In this document: positions 50,792 through 59,939 of the stretch, one piece after another
How the letters are laid out: every line of letters begins with the position of its first letter
Position numbering within the stretch: the stretch's first letter is position 1
Source: Bradyrhizobium sp. 195
GTDB lineage: Bacteria > Pseudomonadota > Alphaproteobacteria > Rhizobiales > Xanthobacteraceae
Assembly (NCBI RefSeq): GCF_023101665.1
Contig: NZ_CP082161.1
Location: 7,484,501 to 7,548,500, forward strand
Direction of reading: 5' to 3'
Length of the DNA stretch: 64,000 nucleotides
Translations under genes and position numbers: made by a program
The notes under the pieces: model-generated
Database searches by the model: none
What the model was told of the DNA's origin: nothing
Seen by the model: only the letters and a program-made list of their open reading frames with translations

Positions 50792-51313
50792 TCAAATCCT
50801 CCCCGACACGTCCTTCTGGATGCGGTTGGCCATGTCGATCAGCCGCCGCCAGGCCTTTTCCAGAAACGACATCATGCGATCGACGTCCTGATCGCTCGGC
50901 AGCGGGATCTCGATCTTGCGCTCGCCCTCGGCGGCCTTGGGCTCGGCTTTCTTCAACGGGTCGGATTTCGGCAGCGCCTCGTCGATCTTGCCCGACACCG
51001 ACGGGCCCGCCGCGAGCTGCCCCTTCAGCCTCTCGACCTCGGCCTGGAGCCTCCCGATCTCGGCGTCGAGCGCCGTCCGTTCGTCGGGCACCGCGTAGCA
51101 GGCCCAGCCGGCGCCGTTCTTGGTGCAGGTCGATACCGTGCCGGTGCGCGTGTCGAGCCGCAGCACGCCTTCGGGAATCGGCGTCATGCTGTAGCGACCA
51201 TTTTCGCTGTCGGGCGCCGATTGCGCGGCCTCGAGACCGCCACTGAGGGCCATCGCCGCGGCAAATGCCGCCGCCGCAAGCCAGGATGTTGTGGATGACC
51301 TCACGGGTCTCAT
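50792..51313 (-). CDS. Exported coiled-coil hypothetical protein
   Basis: 173 residues from ATG 51313 (GGAGAG upstream). Signal peptide about 1-30 ('SWLAAAAFAAAMALSGGLEA'). A short domain, 'GRYSMTPIPEGVLRLDTRTG' with 'VSTCTKNGAGWACYAVPDER' (two cysteines), is followed by a coiled coil 'IGRLQAEVERLKGQLAAG' and a C-terminal amphipathic helix 'DQDVDRMMSFLEKAWRRLID'. Periplasmic protein common in the Bradyrhizobium group as far as I recall; function unknown. Confidence 0.7.
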   Translation of the reverse strand: MRPVRSSTTSWLAAAAFAAAMALSGGLEAAQSAPDSENGRYSMTPIPEGVLRLDTRTGTVSTCTKNGAGWACYAVPDERTALDAEIGRLQAEVERLKGQLAAGPSVSGKIDEALPKSDPLKKAEPKAAEGERKIEIPLPSDQDVDRMMSFLEKAWRRLIDMANRIQKDVSGRI

Positions 51314-51570
51314 CGCGCTCTCCGCCACGACGTGAAGGTGGCAATCTGGCAAATTCTACACCCCGGTGAGACGATCCGCCGCCCAAAACGCGCACCGACA
51401 TCAACGATCGCGGCGATGTCTTTGATCCCGCCAGCGCGGCGAAAGGGCGGCCGCATTCGCCGATCATGAGGCGAGCTGCTGCGGTGCGGCGTCACGCTGT
51501 GTGCAGCGCTGCCGTGCACGTCAATATCATCAAATAAATCAGTTACATAACCGAAAGCGACGCAATCGTG
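51314..51570. other. Intergenic region upstream of the atp operon
   Basis: About 255 bases between the divergent exported-protein gene and the atp promoter. There is an AT-richer zone near 51520-51560 and no gene. It serves both promoters. Confidence 0.4.
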
Positions 51571-51577
51571 ACTTGGC

Positions 51578-51606
51578 TTGACTTGATTATGGGCCATCAG
51601 TATGGT
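51578..51606 (+). promoter_or_regulatory. Candidate sigma-70 promoter of the F0 operon
   Basis: TTGACT (51578-51583), 17-base spacer, TATGGT (51601-51606); transcription would begin near 51614, about 60 bases before atpI. The match to the housekeeping consensus is good. Confidence 0.5.
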
Positions 51607-51672
51607 CCGCGCGGCTTTTGAGGGTGGCGGGCGTAATTTCCATTCAGCCGCGGCGTTTCGGGTCTTCGTTGC

Positions 51673-52047
51673 ATGACACAGGGCACGGGGCACGGCGAGA
51701 ATGGAGATCGCGATAAATCGTCCGAGGAAGCTGCGCTTTCCGAACGGCTCGGAAATCTTGATCAGCGGTTGTCCGAATTTCGCGACCGACGGATCAAGAC
51801 CGAGCAACCCGCAGGTGACGGTGAAGACAGAGCGGCCAGAGCCTCGGCGATGGCGCTTGGTTTCCGGTTATCCTCGGAGTTGATCGCCGGGGTCGTTGTC
51901 GGGGCGGGGATTGGTTGGGGGTTCGACCGCTTGCTGTCGACGTCGCCTTTCGGGTTTATCGTGTTCCTGTTGCTAGGCTTCGTCGCCGGCGTGGTGAATG
52001 TGGTGAGAACGGCGGGCGCGGGTCAAAACAGACGCGGTGGTTCGTAA
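51673..52047 (+). CDS. atpI: ATP synthase-associated protein AtpI
   Basis: 124 residues: a charged N-terminal half ('[20 protein letters not shown]') and two transmembrane helices, '[20 protein letters not shown]' and '[20 protein letters not shown]'. This is the AtpI/Atp1 pattern, an accessory factor that helps assemble the c-ring or supplies magnesium. First gene of the F0 operon; atpB follows after 110 bases. Confidence 0.85.
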   Translation: MTQGTGHGENGDRDKSSEEAALSERLGNLDQRLSEFRDRRIKTEQPAGDGEDRAARASAMALGFRLSSELIAGVVVGAGIGWGFDRLLSTSPFGFIVFLLLGFVAGVVNVVRTAGAGQNRRGGS

Positions 52048-52157
52048 GCCGTCCCACCAAGAGAGGAATGATCGTGCCGGCTTCGCCGGTACGGGCCGGC
52101 CCGGCCGGCAGACCGAGACCCGCCGGCATCGCCCGGCAGACAAGAGATGCCGCGCTG

Positions 52158-52907
52158 ATGAAAATCGACCCGATCCACCAGTTCAACATCGAGCCTCTCT
52201 TCACGCTGGGCCATATCGGCAATCACACGATCGCCTTCACCAATTCGTCGCTCTACATGCTGGTGGCGGTCGCGATCATCTCGATCCTGATGCTCGCCAG
52301 CGGCACGCAGCTGGTTCCCGGGCGCCTGCAGTCGGTCGCCGAGATCTCCTACGAATTCGTCGCCTCGACCATCCGTTCTACGGCCGGCGCGGAAGGCATG
52401 AAGTTCTTCCCGCTGATCTTCTCGCTGTTCATGTTCATCTGCGTCTCGAACCTGGTCGGCATCATCCCCTACACCTTCACGATCTCGAGCCATCTGATCG
52501 TGACGGCAGCGCTCGCGCTCCTCGTCTTCTTCACGGTGCTGATCTACGGCGTCGCCAAGAACGGCTTGAAGTTCTTCTCGATCTTCGTGCCCCACGGGGT
52601 CCCCGGCTACATCCTGCCGCTGGTGATGTTCATCGAGATCCTGTCGTTCTTCCTGCGGCCGGTCTCCCACAGCGTCCGTCTGTTCGCCAACATGCTGGCC
52701 GGCCACATCGCGCTGAAGGTGTTCGCGGGCTTCGTCGCCATGCTCGGCTTCTCGCTCGGCGCCCTCGGCTGGGTCGGCGGCGTGCTGCCGCTGGCCCTCA
52801 CGGTCGCGCTGTACGCGCTGGAGATTCTGGTCGCGTTCCTGCAAGCCTATGTGTTTGCGATCCTGACCTGCATCTACCTCAACGACGCCATTCATCCGGG
52901 ACACTGA
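52158..52907 (+). CDS. atpB: ATP synthase F0 subunit a
   Basis: 249 residues from ATG 52158, the usual alphaproteobacterial length; the frame is open to 51915 but that part is not coding. Five or six transmembrane helices. The proton-path segment '[20 protein letters not shown]' holds the essential Arg, and '[20 protein letters not shown]' the conserved Glu/Gln helix. Subunit a forms the half-channels against the c-ring. Confidence 0.95.
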   Translation: MKIDPIHQFNIEPLFTLGHIGNHTIAFTNSSLYMLVAVAIISILMLASGTQLVPGRLQSVAEISYEFVASTIRSTAGAEGMKFFPLIFSLFMFICVSNLVGIIPYTFTISSHLIVTAALALLVFFTVLIYGVAKNGLKFFSIFVPHGVPGYILPLVMFIEILSFFLRPVSHSVRLFANMLAGHIALKVFAGFVAMLGFSLGALGWVGGVLPLALTVALYALEILVAFLQAYVFAILTCIYLNDAIHPGH

Positions 52908-52961
52908 GCGGTCCGGGGAATTTCCCACCCACAACCCAATCTTTCCTCCAAGGAGTCTAAA

Positions 52962-53192
52962 ATGGATCCGACAGCAGCAAAACTTATCGGCGCGGGCATC
53001 GCATGCATCGGCATGGGCGGCGCGGGCGTCGGCGTCGGCGTGATCTTCGGCAACTACCTCGCCGCAGCCGTTCGCAACCCCTCGGCAGCTCAGGGCCAGT
53101 TCGGCAACCTGATCTTCGGCTTCGCCGTGACCGAAGCGCTCGGCATTTTCTCGCTGCTGATCGCGCTGCTGCTGCTGTTCGTTCCGCTCTGA
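52962..53192 (+). CDS. atpE: ATP synthase F0 subunit c
   Basis: 76 residues, ATG 52962 after AAGGAG. Two transmembrane helices joined by the polar loop '[13 protein letters not shown]'; the proton-carrying Glu is in '[20 protein letters not shown]', and the first helix has the packed Gly pattern '[14 protein letters not shown]'. The rotor ring subunit. The strong ribosome-binding site suits its high copy number. Confidence 0.97.
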   Translation: MDPTAAKLIGAGIACIGMGGAGVGVGVIFGNYLAAAVRNPSAAQGQFGNLIFGFAVTEALGIFSLLIALLLLFVPL

Positions 53193-53258
53193 GGACGACG
53201 TTTTTCGCGCCGTTCCATTCCGATGGGACGGCGCGTGTGACAGCAACAGGAGAACTCC

Positions 53259-53825
53259 GTGGCTGAAAGTCATGGCGGCGCAAAAGGTCCGGCGGCGGGC
53301 GCTCACACCGAGGCTGACGGTGGTCACCACGGTGGCGGGTTTCCGCCGTTCGAGAGCAGCAATTACGCTTCACAGCTGGTGTCGCTCGCGATCTTCTTCG
53401 TCCTGCTTTACGTGATCGTGTCCAAGCTCGCTCTGCCGAAGGTCGGCGGTGCGATCGAGGCGCGTCAGAACAAGATCGAGGGTGACCTCGCCGAAGCGCA
53501 GTCGCTGAAGGACCAGTCCGACGCGGCGCTGAAGGCCTATGAAACCGAGCTCGCTTCGGCGCGCACGCGGGCACAGGCGATCGGCAACGAATCCCGCGAC
53601 AAGGCGAATGCGCAGGCGGAAGCCGAACGCAAGTCGCTGGAAGAACAACTGGCGGCCAAGCTCGCCGGGGCGGAGAAGACCATCGCCTCGACCCGCGCCA
53701 CCGCCATGAGCAACGTCCGCGGCATCGCGGCCGATGCGGCAGGTCAGATCGTGCAGCAGCTCACCGGCATCGTTCCGGATGCGGCCTCGGTCGGTGCTGC
53801 CGTTGACGCGTCCTTGAAGGGGTAG
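53259..53825 (+). CDS. atpF': ATP synthase F0 subunit b'
   Basis: 188 residues from GTG 53259 (AGGAGAAC upstream). A polar N-terminal stretch of 40 residues rich in Gly/His, one transmembrane helix ('[20 protein letters not shown]'), then a long coiled coil ('[20 protein letters not shown]'). Peripheral-stalk subunit of the split b/b' type. Five bases before the b gene. Confidence 0.92.
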   Translation: MAESHGGAKGPAAGAHTEADGGHHGGGFPPFESSNYASQLVSLAIFFVLLYVIVSKLALPKVGGAIEARQNKIEGDLAEAQSLKDQSDAALKAYETELASARTRAQAIGNESRDKANAQAEAERKSLEEQLAAKLAGAEKTIASTRATAMSNVRGIAADAAGQIVQQLTGIVPDAASVGAAVDASLKG

Positions 53826-53830
53826 TCGAG

Positions 53831-54316
53831 ATGTTCTTCGATCCTGAAACCTGGGTCGCCATCGCCTTCGTGATCCTGATGGTCGTGTTCGGCTATCTCG
53901 GGGTCTTCAAGTCGGCGATGACTGCGCTCGACCATCGTGCCGCCCGCATCAAGGCCGAGCTCGACGACGCAACGCGCCTCAAGCAGGAAGCGGCCAAGGT
54001 GCTCGCCGGCTACAAGGCGCGCAGTGCCACGGCCGAGCGCGAAGCTGCCGACATCATCGCCAATGCCAAGGCCGAAGCCGAGCGCATCGCAGCCGACGCA
54101 AAGGCGAAGATGGAAGACTTCGTCGCCCGCCGGACCAAGACCGCAGAGAGCAAGATCGCGCTCGCCGAGGCCCAGGCGCTGGCCGATGTCCGCGCCGCTG
54201 CCGCGGAAGCCGCCGTCCAGGCCGCCTCCACGATCCTGTCGCAGTCGGTCAAGGGCCAGGTCGCCGACGATCTGCTCGCCAAGGGCATCACCGAAGTCAG
54301 GCAGAAGCTGAACTGA
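53831..54316 (+). CDS. atpF: ATP synthase F0 subunit b
   Basis: 161 residues. N-terminal transmembrane helix '[19 protein letters not shown]', then a charged coiled coil ('[20 protein letters not shown]', '[20 protein letters not shown]'). Partner of b' in the stator stalk. Last gene of the operon, followed by a strong terminator; F1 genes are elsewhere, as is usual in this class. Confidence 0.95.
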   Translation: MFFDPETWVAIAFVILMVVFGYLGVFKSAMTALDHRAARIKAELDDATRLKQEAAKVLAGYKARSATAEREAADIIANAKAEAERIAADAKAKMEDFVARRTKTAESKIALAEAQALADVRAAAAEAAVQAASTILSQSVKGQVADDLLAKGITEVRQKLN

Positions 54317-54336
54317 GGGTTTGGCCTTCACCAATC

Positions 54337-54368
54337 AAAAAGCCGGCGCGATGAGCGCCGGCTTTTTT
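54337..54368. terminator. Terminator after the F0 operon
   Basis: AAAAAGCCGGCGC, loop GATGA, GCGCCGGCTTTTTT: a 9-bp GC stem (54341-54349 with 54355-54363) flanked by A- and T-runs, so it can work in both directions. Confidence 0.92.
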
Positions 54369-54397
54369 GTTGGCCGGTCTGTAGCCACACATCCGAC

Positions 54398-54499
54398 GTC
54401 ATGCCCCGCGAAGGCGGGGCATCCAGTACGCCGCGGCTTTTCGGTTCAAGCACGACTGCCTCTGGAATACTGGATCGCCCGCCTTCGCGGGCAATGACA
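54398..54499. repeat. Inverted repeat GTCATGCCCCGCGAAGGCGG family
   Basis: Left arm GTCATGCCCCGCGAAGGCGG (54398 on, then GGCATCCAGTA), right arm TACTGGATCGCCCGCCTTCG..CAATGAC (to about 54498). The arms pair with a few mismatches around a spacer of about 35 bases. One of the common intergenic repeats of Bradyrhizobium-type genomes, placed between convergent genes. Confidence 0.7.
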
Positions 54500-54522
54500 G
54501 TGGAGATGTCGCGCGACTTTTC

Positions 54523-55173
54523 CTACTTCTTCTTCCGCCCCTTCGGTTCGGGCGAGAGCGCCTGCGGGTCGAAGCCGACATAGAAGATGTAGGAATCGGC
54601 GGTCGCGGCTGACGGCACCGGATAGGTCATATCCTCGACAACGAAGGTGAAGGGCACACTGCCGCCCTCCGTCATGTCGACCGTGGTCCGGTAGGCCTTC
54701 GAGGCAATCACCTTCTCGCCAACGCCGCCCTGCACAACGGCGATGCGCAGGGGCACCTCGACGGAGGCAGGCGCACCGGCGGGACCGGCGATGACGCGGC
54801 CCTGGATGCCGATCCGCGCCGTGATGCCGGCGCTGCTGCGGGCACATTCGCGCGCCATCTTGGTGATCGAGGCCTGGAAACGGATTTCATTGCCAACGGC
54901 CGGCTTGCCGGTGGCGCCAACCGCGTAGGTCGAGGCCCCCGCGCGCACCGTAACCTGGGGGCAATCGAGGTCGTCTTCGGCCGGCTGGCCGGGCGCAGGC
55001 GGCGGTTTGGGCTGGGCCGGCTCATCGGACTTGCCGCCGAACAGGCTCTTGAAGCGGTCGGTCAATGACTGCGCCGCCACCGGCGAAACCGCTGCGCACG
55101 ACACCGACAATGCCAGCGCGATCGCCGGCATCCGCCGCAGCACATTCCGCGATGACCGAAGCTGCTTCACCAT
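54523..55173 (-). CDS. Exported hypothetical protein with proline-rich linker
   Basis: 216 residues from ATG 55173. Signal peptide about 1-35 ('MPAIALALSVSCAAVSPVAA' then 'QSLTDRF'). 'KSLFGGKSDEPAQPKPPPAP' is a flexible linker, followed by a beta-rich domain ('CPQVTVRAGASTYAVGATGK', 'ITARIGIQGRVIAGPAGAPA', 'DMTEGGSVPFTFVVEDMTYP') with two cysteines. Lysine-rich end 'PEPKGRKKK'. Envelope protein of unknown role in Bradyrhizobium relatives. Confidence 0.75.
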   Translation of the reverse strand: MVKQLRSSRNVLRRMPAIALALSVSCAAVSPVAAQSLTDRFKSLFGGKSDEPAQPKPPPAPGQPAEDDLDCPQVTVRAGASTYAVGATGKPAVGNEIRFQASITKMARECARSSAGITARIGIQGRVIAGPAGAPASVEVPLRIAVVQGGVGEKVIASKAYRTTVDMTEGGSVPFTFVVEDMTYPVPSAATADSYIFYVGFDPQALSPEPKGRKKK

Positions 55174-55294
55174 CAAAGCCCGTACTCCATGACAAAATCC
55201 CCGGCCGATCGCCGGTAGACCTGCGCGTTATATCGTCAAAATCGGCGAACCCAAGGCAGCAAAAAGGGGGATTTGGCTGCACGAATCGGGCGGC

Positions 55295-55882
55295 TCAGCC
55301 GCGGAAATCCTCGTGCAGAAGGCCAAACAGCAAATGGTCCTGCCAGATCCCGTTGATGCAGAGATAGCGGCGCGCCAGCCCCTCACGGGAGAAGCCGCAC
55401 TTCTCCAGCACCCGGATCGACGGCGCATTGGTCGGGATGCAGGCCGCCTCGACGCGGTGCAGGTTGAGCTCGCCGAACAGCGTCGGCAGCAGGACCCGCA
55501 GCGCAGCCGTCATGTAGCCGCGATGAGCATGGGGTTGCCCGACCCAATAGCCGATGGTGCCGGCCTGCACGATACCGCGCCTCACATTGGCCAGCGTGAT
55601 GCCGCCGACCATGGCGCCATCGAGCTCGCGGAAGATCAGAAAGGGATAGGAACGGTCCGCGGCGATGTCCTCGGAATAGCGGCGCAGACGGCGGCGGAAG
55701 CCGGAACGGGTGAGATCGTCAGACGGCCAGATCGGTTCCCAGGGCGTCAGGTAGTCGCGGCTGGTTTCGCGCAAATGCGCCCATTGCAGGAAATCCGACA
55801 TCTGCGGCGCACGCAACAACAGCCCGTTGCCGCGCGGCGCGAGGGCGGCGGGTCCACTGGACGGCAGGCGAAAGAGGGCCAT
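55295..55882 (-). CDS. GNAT-family N-acetyltransferase (RimJ-like)
   Basis: 195 residues. RimJ/RimL layout: 'NGLLLRAPQMSDFLQWAHLR', 'GAMVGGITLANVRRGIVQAG', 'IGYWVGQPHAHRGYMTAALR' (acetyl-CoA loop Q/H-x-R-G-Y) and 'RVEAACIPTNAPSIRVLEKC', 'GFSREGLARRYLCINGIWQD'. These enzymes acetylate the N-terminus of ribosomal or other proteins, or small substrates. It lies downstream of the M16 peptidase gene on the same strand, 39 bases away, probably in one operon with it and thrC. Confidence 0.88.
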   Translation of the reverse strand: MALFRLPSSGPAALAPRGNGLLLRAPQMSDFLQWAHLRETSRDYLTPWEPIWPSDDLTRSGFRRRLRRYSEDIAADRSYPFLIFRELDGAMVGGITLANVRRGIVQAGTIGYWVGQPHAHRGYMTAALRVLLPTLFGELNLHRVEAACIPTNAPSIRVLEKCGFSREGLARRYLCINGIWQDHLLFGLLHEDFRG

Positions 55883-55921
55883 GGTGATGCTTCCCGGGGC
55901 AGATCAGCCCGTGCGCGGCTC

Positions 55922-57211
55922 CTAATGCAGCCGCGCCTTGGCACGTGCCCGGGTCAATCCTTCCGCAAAAGACACCGCCGTGTCCAGACCCCTGCCGCTG
56001 CCTAATGCGACAACGGCAGGCCGGCTCCGCGACAGCAGGGCACGCGCGGCGTCCCGGGTCGATTCGACGCTGACGGCGTCGATCCGGGCCACCAGCTCCT
56101 CGACCGTCTGCGGCCGGCCATAGGCCAGCACATGACGGGCGAGCTGCTCGGCGCGGGACGAGCAGCTCTCCAACGCCATCAGGAGGCCCGCCTTCATCTG
56201 CGCCTTGGCGCGCGCGATCTCGGCCTCGGTCAGCGTCTCCACCGAATCATTCATGATGTCGACCACGACCTCCATCATCTCCGGCGCATCGGCTGGATCG
56301 GTGCCGGTGTAGAGGCCGAAGAAGCCGGTATCCGTATAAGGCGCGTGGAACGAGTAGATCGAGTAGCAGAGACCGCGCTTCTCGCGCACCTCCTGGAACA
56401 GGCGCGACGACATTCCGCCGCCAAGGATGTTGGTGAAGACCTGAAGCGAGAACAGCGACAAATCGCTCTGCGGCACGCCTTCCAGCGCCAGCGTCAGATG
56501 CGCCTGCTCCAGCTCGCGATGCACCACCTTGGCGCCGCCCTTGCCGAACTGAGCGGTTTGCGGCTTCGGGCCCGGCGTCCCTTCGAAACTCGCAAAACGC
56601 TTCTCGGCCTCGGCGACCACCTGCTCGTGATCGACCGCGCCGGCCGCCGCCACCACCATGTCGGGCCCGCGATAATGCGTCGAGAGATAGCCGCGCAGCA
56701 TGTCGCGATTGAAGGCGCGTAGCGTCTTGGCCGTGCCAAGCAGCGAGCGACCCATCGGCTGGTCGGGATAGCAGAGCTCGTTGAGATGCTCGAACACGAC
56801 GTCGTCGGGAGTGTCCTGCGCGGCACCGATCTCCTGCACGATGACGTTCTTCTCGCGCTCCAGCTCGTCGGGCTCGAAGGCGGGATTGGCGAGGATGTCG
56901 GCGAGCACGTCGAGCGCCAGCGGCACGTCGGCCTTCAGCACCCGCGCATAATAGGACGTGGTCTCGGTCGAGGTGCCGGCATTGAGGTCGCCGCCGACCG
57001 CTTCGATCTCCTCGACGATCTCGCGCGAGGAACGCTTGGTCGTGCCCTTGAACGCCATGTGCTCAAGCAGATGCGATATGCCGTGCTCGTTCGGCTTTTC
57101 GTCGCGTCCGCCGACGCCGGCCCAGACGCCGAGCGCCGCGGTCTCCAGGTGTGGCATCTTGTCGGTGACGACGGTCAGGCCGGAGGCAAGCTTGGAAATC
57201 TCGACGCTCAT
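55922..57211 (-). CDS. M16-family zinc peptidase
   Basis: 429 residues. Inverted zinc motif H-x-x-E-H in 'HGISHLLEHMAFKGTTKRSS', with the distal Glu in 'EREKNVIVQEIGAAQDTPDD'. The C-terminal half repeats the fold without the motif ('QAHLTLALEGVPQSDLSLFS', 'FTNILGGGMSSRLFQEVREK', 'RGLCYSIYSFHAPYTDTGFF'). It resembles the mitochondrial processing peptidase beta subunit and alphaproteobacterial relatives. The start overlaps the thrC stop (57208-57211), so it is coupled to thrC, with AAGGAGTTG inside the thrC end. Confidence 0.93.
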   Translation of the reverse strand: MSVEISKLASGLTVVTDKMPHLETAALGVWAGVGGRDEKPNEHGISHLLEHMAFKGTTKRSSREIVEEIEAVGGDLNAGTSTETTSYYARVLKADVPLALDVLADILANPAFEPDELEREKNVIVQEIGAAQDTPDDVVFEHLNELCYPDQPMGRSLLGTAKTLRAFNRDMLRGYLSTHYRGPDMVVAAAGAVDHEQVVAEAEKRFASFEGTPGPKPQTAQFGKGGAKVVHRELEQAHLTLALEGVPQSDLSLFSLQVFTNILGGGMSSRLFQEVREKRGLCYSIYSFHAPYTDTGFFGLYTGTDPADAPEMMEVVVDIMNDSVETLTEAEIARAKAQMKAGLLMALESCSSRAEQLARHVLAYGRPQTVEELVARIDAVSVESTRDAARALLSRSRPAVVALGSGRGLDTAVSFAEGLTRARAKARLH

Positions 57212-58626
57212 CCGGCAACTCCTTGCTTTGCGGCGCGGCTGACCGACAGCACGAACCGCTCGATCTCGGCCTGATCGTTCTTCATCACCTTCATGTGTTC
57301 GGATTTGGTCATCAATCCGTCGAGCCAGGCCGGCAATTGCGGCCGCTGGCCGCAGGCCGCTTCGACAGCATCGGGGAATTTGGCCGGATGGGCGGTGGAG
57401 AGCACGATGCTCGGCACCCTCGTGTCGGTGGTGTCGCGATCGGCGACAGCGAGCGCCACCGCCGTATGGGGATCGACCAGCTCGCCTGCCTCGCGCCAGC
57501 CGGCGCGGATCGCAGCCGCGGTCTCGGTCTCGTCGGCGCGGCCGGCGTCGAACTCTTCGCGGATTGCGGCCAGCGTCGCATCGGGCAGCACGAAACGACC
57601 TGACTGCTTCAGCGAATCCATCAGACGGCGCACGCTTGCCGCATCGCGCCGGCCGGCCTCGAACAGCAGTCGCTCGAAATTCGACGAGATCTGGATGTCC
57701 ATCGACGGCGACGCCGTCGCGTGCACCTCGCGCACCTCATAGATCCCCGTCTTCAGCGTGCGCGCCAGGATGTCGTTGACGTTGGCGGCGATGCGCAGGG
57801 TCCGCACCGGCAGGCCCATGCGCTTGGCGACATAGCCGGCAAAGATGTCGCCGAAATTGCCGGTCGGCACGACGAAATCCACCGCGCGCGCCGGCGCGCC
57901 GACGGCAACGGCGGAGGTGAAATAGTAGACGACCTGGGCCACGATGCGCGCCCAGTTGATGGAATTGACGCCGGAAAGCGAGGTCGCATCGCGGAAGCGA
58001 TGGTTGTTGAACATTCCCTTCACGAGCGCCTGGCAGTCGTCGAAATTGCCCTCGATGGCGAGGGCATGGACGTTGACCGCGCCCGTCGAAGTCATCATCC
58101 GCCGCTGCACCTCTGAGATGCGGCCGTGCGGGAACAGCACGATGAGATCCACGTTCTCGAGGCCGGCGAAGGCTTCGACCGCCGCGCCGCCGGTATCGCC
58201 TGACGTCGCGACCACGATGGTGGTGCGTTGGCCGCGCTTGGCGAGCACGTGGTCCATCAGCCGCGAGATCAGCTGCATCGCCACGTCCTTGAAGGCGAGC
58301 GTCGGACCGTGGAACAGCTCCAGCACGAACTGGTGCGGCGACATCTGGCGCAGCGGCACCACCGCCGGATGGCGGAAGGTTGCGTAGGCCTCGTTTGCCA
58401 TGCGGCCGAGTTCGGCGTCGGTGATCTCGCCGCCTGCGAAGGGACGAATCACGTCGACCGCGACCTCCCAATAGGGACGGCCGAAGAAGCCGGCGATGGC
58501 ATCAGTGGAGAGCTGCGGCCAAGTGGCCGGCACGTACAGGCCGCCATCCCGGGCGAGCCCGGTCAGCATCACGTCGCAGAAGCCGAGTTCGGGGGCCTCG
58601 CCCCGGGTCGAGATATAACGAGTCAA
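57208..58626 (-). CDS. thrC: Threonine synthase
   Basis: 472 residues from TTG 58626, giving 'MTRYISTRGEAPELGFCDVM'; the upstream TTG at 58638 is rejected because GGAGGG (the ribosome-binding site) lies between them. The enzyme converts O-phosphohomoserine to threonine with PLP. Motifs: 'FHGPTLAFKDVAMQLISRLM' with the PLP Lys, 'IVVATSGDTGGAAVEAFAGL' and 'DFVVPTGNFGDIFAGYVAKR'. First gene of the thrC, M16 peptidase, GNAT unit. Confidence 0.95.
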   Translation of the reverse strand: MTRYISTRGEAPELGFCDVMLTGLARDGGLYVPATWPQLSTDAIAGFFGRPYWEVAVDVIRPFAGGEITDAELGRMANEAYATFRHPAVVPLRQMSPHQFVLELFHGPTLAFKDVAMQLISRLMDHVLAKRGQRTTIVVATSGDTGGAAVEAFAGLENVDLIVLFPHGRISEVQRRMMTSTGAVNVHALAIEGNFDDCQALVKGMFNNHRFRDATSLSGVNSINWARIVAQVVYYFTSAVAVGAPARAVDFVVPTGNFGDIFAGYVAKRMGLPVRTLRIAANVNDILARTLKTGIYEVREVHATASPSMDIQISSNFERLLFEAGRRDAASVRRLMDSLKQSGRFVLPDATLAAIREEFDAGRADETETAAAIRAGWREAGELVDPHTAVALAVADRDTTDTRVPSIVLSTAHPAKFPDAVEAACGQRPQLPAWLDGLMTKSEHMKVMKNDQAEIERFVLSVSRAAKQGVAG

Positions 58627-58639
58627 ACTGCCCTCCAAA

Positions 58640-58777
58640 GGCCGACCGGGCCTGAGCGCGATCCTTAAGCCTTTGATTTTACGAAATTACTTGTTAACAG
58701 CCAGAGGCTTTGGGCCACCATAAAGTGTTTTGTGGCAACGGGAAACCGCTTCCCAACTGCACAGGGCCCAGCAAAAA
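58640..58777. other. thrC upstream region
   Basis: AT-richer 140 bases between thrC and the hairpin at 58778, expected to hold the thrC promoter on the minus strand. No specific operator was recognised. Confidence 0.4.
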
Positions 58778-58800
58778 GGGCTGCGGCGGCGCCGCAGCCC
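58773..58800 (-). terminator. Minus-strand rho-independent terminator without an evident gene
   Basis: Perfect 10-bp stem GGGCTGCGGC (58778-58787) with GCCGCAGCCC (58791-58800), three-base loop, and on the minus strand five T after the stem (58777-58773). The nearest leftward gene ends at 59211, 410 bases away. Confidence 0.75.
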
Positions 58801-59210
58801 TCTCTTGGAAGGTCTGTCGTTGATGTGTGCAGACCAGTTTGCCTCTATCGGGTCGCCGCCCGCTGAACCTTGTCAGCCAAGCTTTCGTCGCCCGTCACGA
58901 AATCGTCAAGGGCGAAAACGACGGATGCGGGAAGATGTTCCTATTTTTCCCGAAACGCCCCAGCTTCATGAGCCCGTTCGAGCGAATTCGCACCGCAGAG
59001 TGCCGTTTTGACCCGAGTTTCGGATAGCACCGGAACGATTGCCACCTCGGCTCATTGGGTCCGCGGATGGGTGTCGGCGGTGTCCATGCATTGCCCGGCT
59101 GCACGCTGACACCGATCCGTCCCGCCGAACCGGCTGCATCCTGGAGTAGCCGGTTCGGTGCGTCCGGGCCGCCAGTGTCCCTCGGTGCCCGCCGGTCGGT
59201 GCCGGCGACG
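58801..59210. other. Gene-free 410 bases downstream of a response regulator gene
   Basis: No frame here has a ribosome-binding site or recognisable motif; the longest (about 80 codons, minus) looks random and basic. As it ends in a good minus-strand terminator it may be a long 3' untranslated region or contain a small RNA. Confidence 0.4.
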
Positions 59211-59855
59211 TCAATTCATCCCGATTTCCACCGCGATCCTGATCAGGTCGGAATGGTTCTTGGCCCCCAGCTTCTGCTTGAGCAGGGACGTGGTGTTAGC
59301 GACCGTCTTGTAGGAGATGCCAAGCGCCTCGGCGACTTCCACGATCTTGTCGCCGCGTCCGAGCAGGCGGAGAATTTCGAGTTCCCTCGGCGTCATCTGC
59401 GAGGCCGGGTTGGCCTTGATCGCCGCGCCGGAAAACGTCACGGCTTCCGCAAGCTGCGGTGAGATGAAATTGTCGCCAGCGACCACCTTGCGCACCGCTT
59501 TCAGCAGGATCCTGGGATCATCGCCCTTGGAGACATAGCCCTGCGCCCCGAGCTCGACTGCCCGCACCACGAAAGCCGGATCGTCGTTCATGCTGAACAT
59601 GATGATCTTGGCGTCGGGATCGTCCTTGCGGATGCGTCGCATCAGCTCGAAGCCCGAGACATCGGGCAGGCTGATGTCGATCACGGTGACGTCGGGCCGC
59701 TTGCTGACATAGGCGCGATGCCCGGATTTGGCGTCCGTCGCCTCGTCGATACGGATCGATTGGTCCGAAGCGAACAGGGTGCGGCAACCGGACAGCACCA
59801 CGGGATGGTCATCGACGATGAGGACCCGGGTCCCCGGCTTGGCGGTATCTTGCAT
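59211..59855 (-). CDS. LuxR/NarL-type response regulator
   Basis: 214 residues. Receiver: 'LIVDDHPVVLSGCRTLF', Asp60 in 'VTVIDISLPDVSGFELMRRI', 'IIMFSMNDDPAFV', Lys in 'YVSKGDD'. Helix-turn-helix: 'MTPRELEILRLLGRGDKIVE' and 'ALGISYKTVANTTSLLKQKL'. Divergent from a HisKA_3 sensor kinase whose start is 84 bases away, the obvious partner. This pair sits between thrC and the oxidase assembly genes. Confidence 0.92.
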   Translation of the reverse strand: MQDTAKPGTRVLIVDDHPVVLSGCRTLFASDQSIRIDEATDAKSGHRAYVSKRPDVTVIDISLPDVSGFELMRRIRKDDPDAKIIMFSMNDDPAFVVRAVELGAQGYVSKGDDPRILLKAVRKVVAGDNFISPQLAEAVTFSGAAIKANPASQMTPRELEILRLLGRGDKIVEVAEALGISYKTVANTTSLLKQKLGAKNHSDLIRIAVEIGMN

Positions 59856-59939
59856 CGCGCACTCGCTTTTTTTGACTCATAAACCGGCGGGAACAAATGG
59901 AAAGAGCAAATCCCGCCGATGCGCGTTAGAATTGACCTA

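Noticed and set aside
58627..58638. TTG 58638 as thrC start
   Set aside because: The ribosome-binding site GGAGGG lies just inside it; TTG 58626 gives the usual 'MTRYISTRG' N-terminus.
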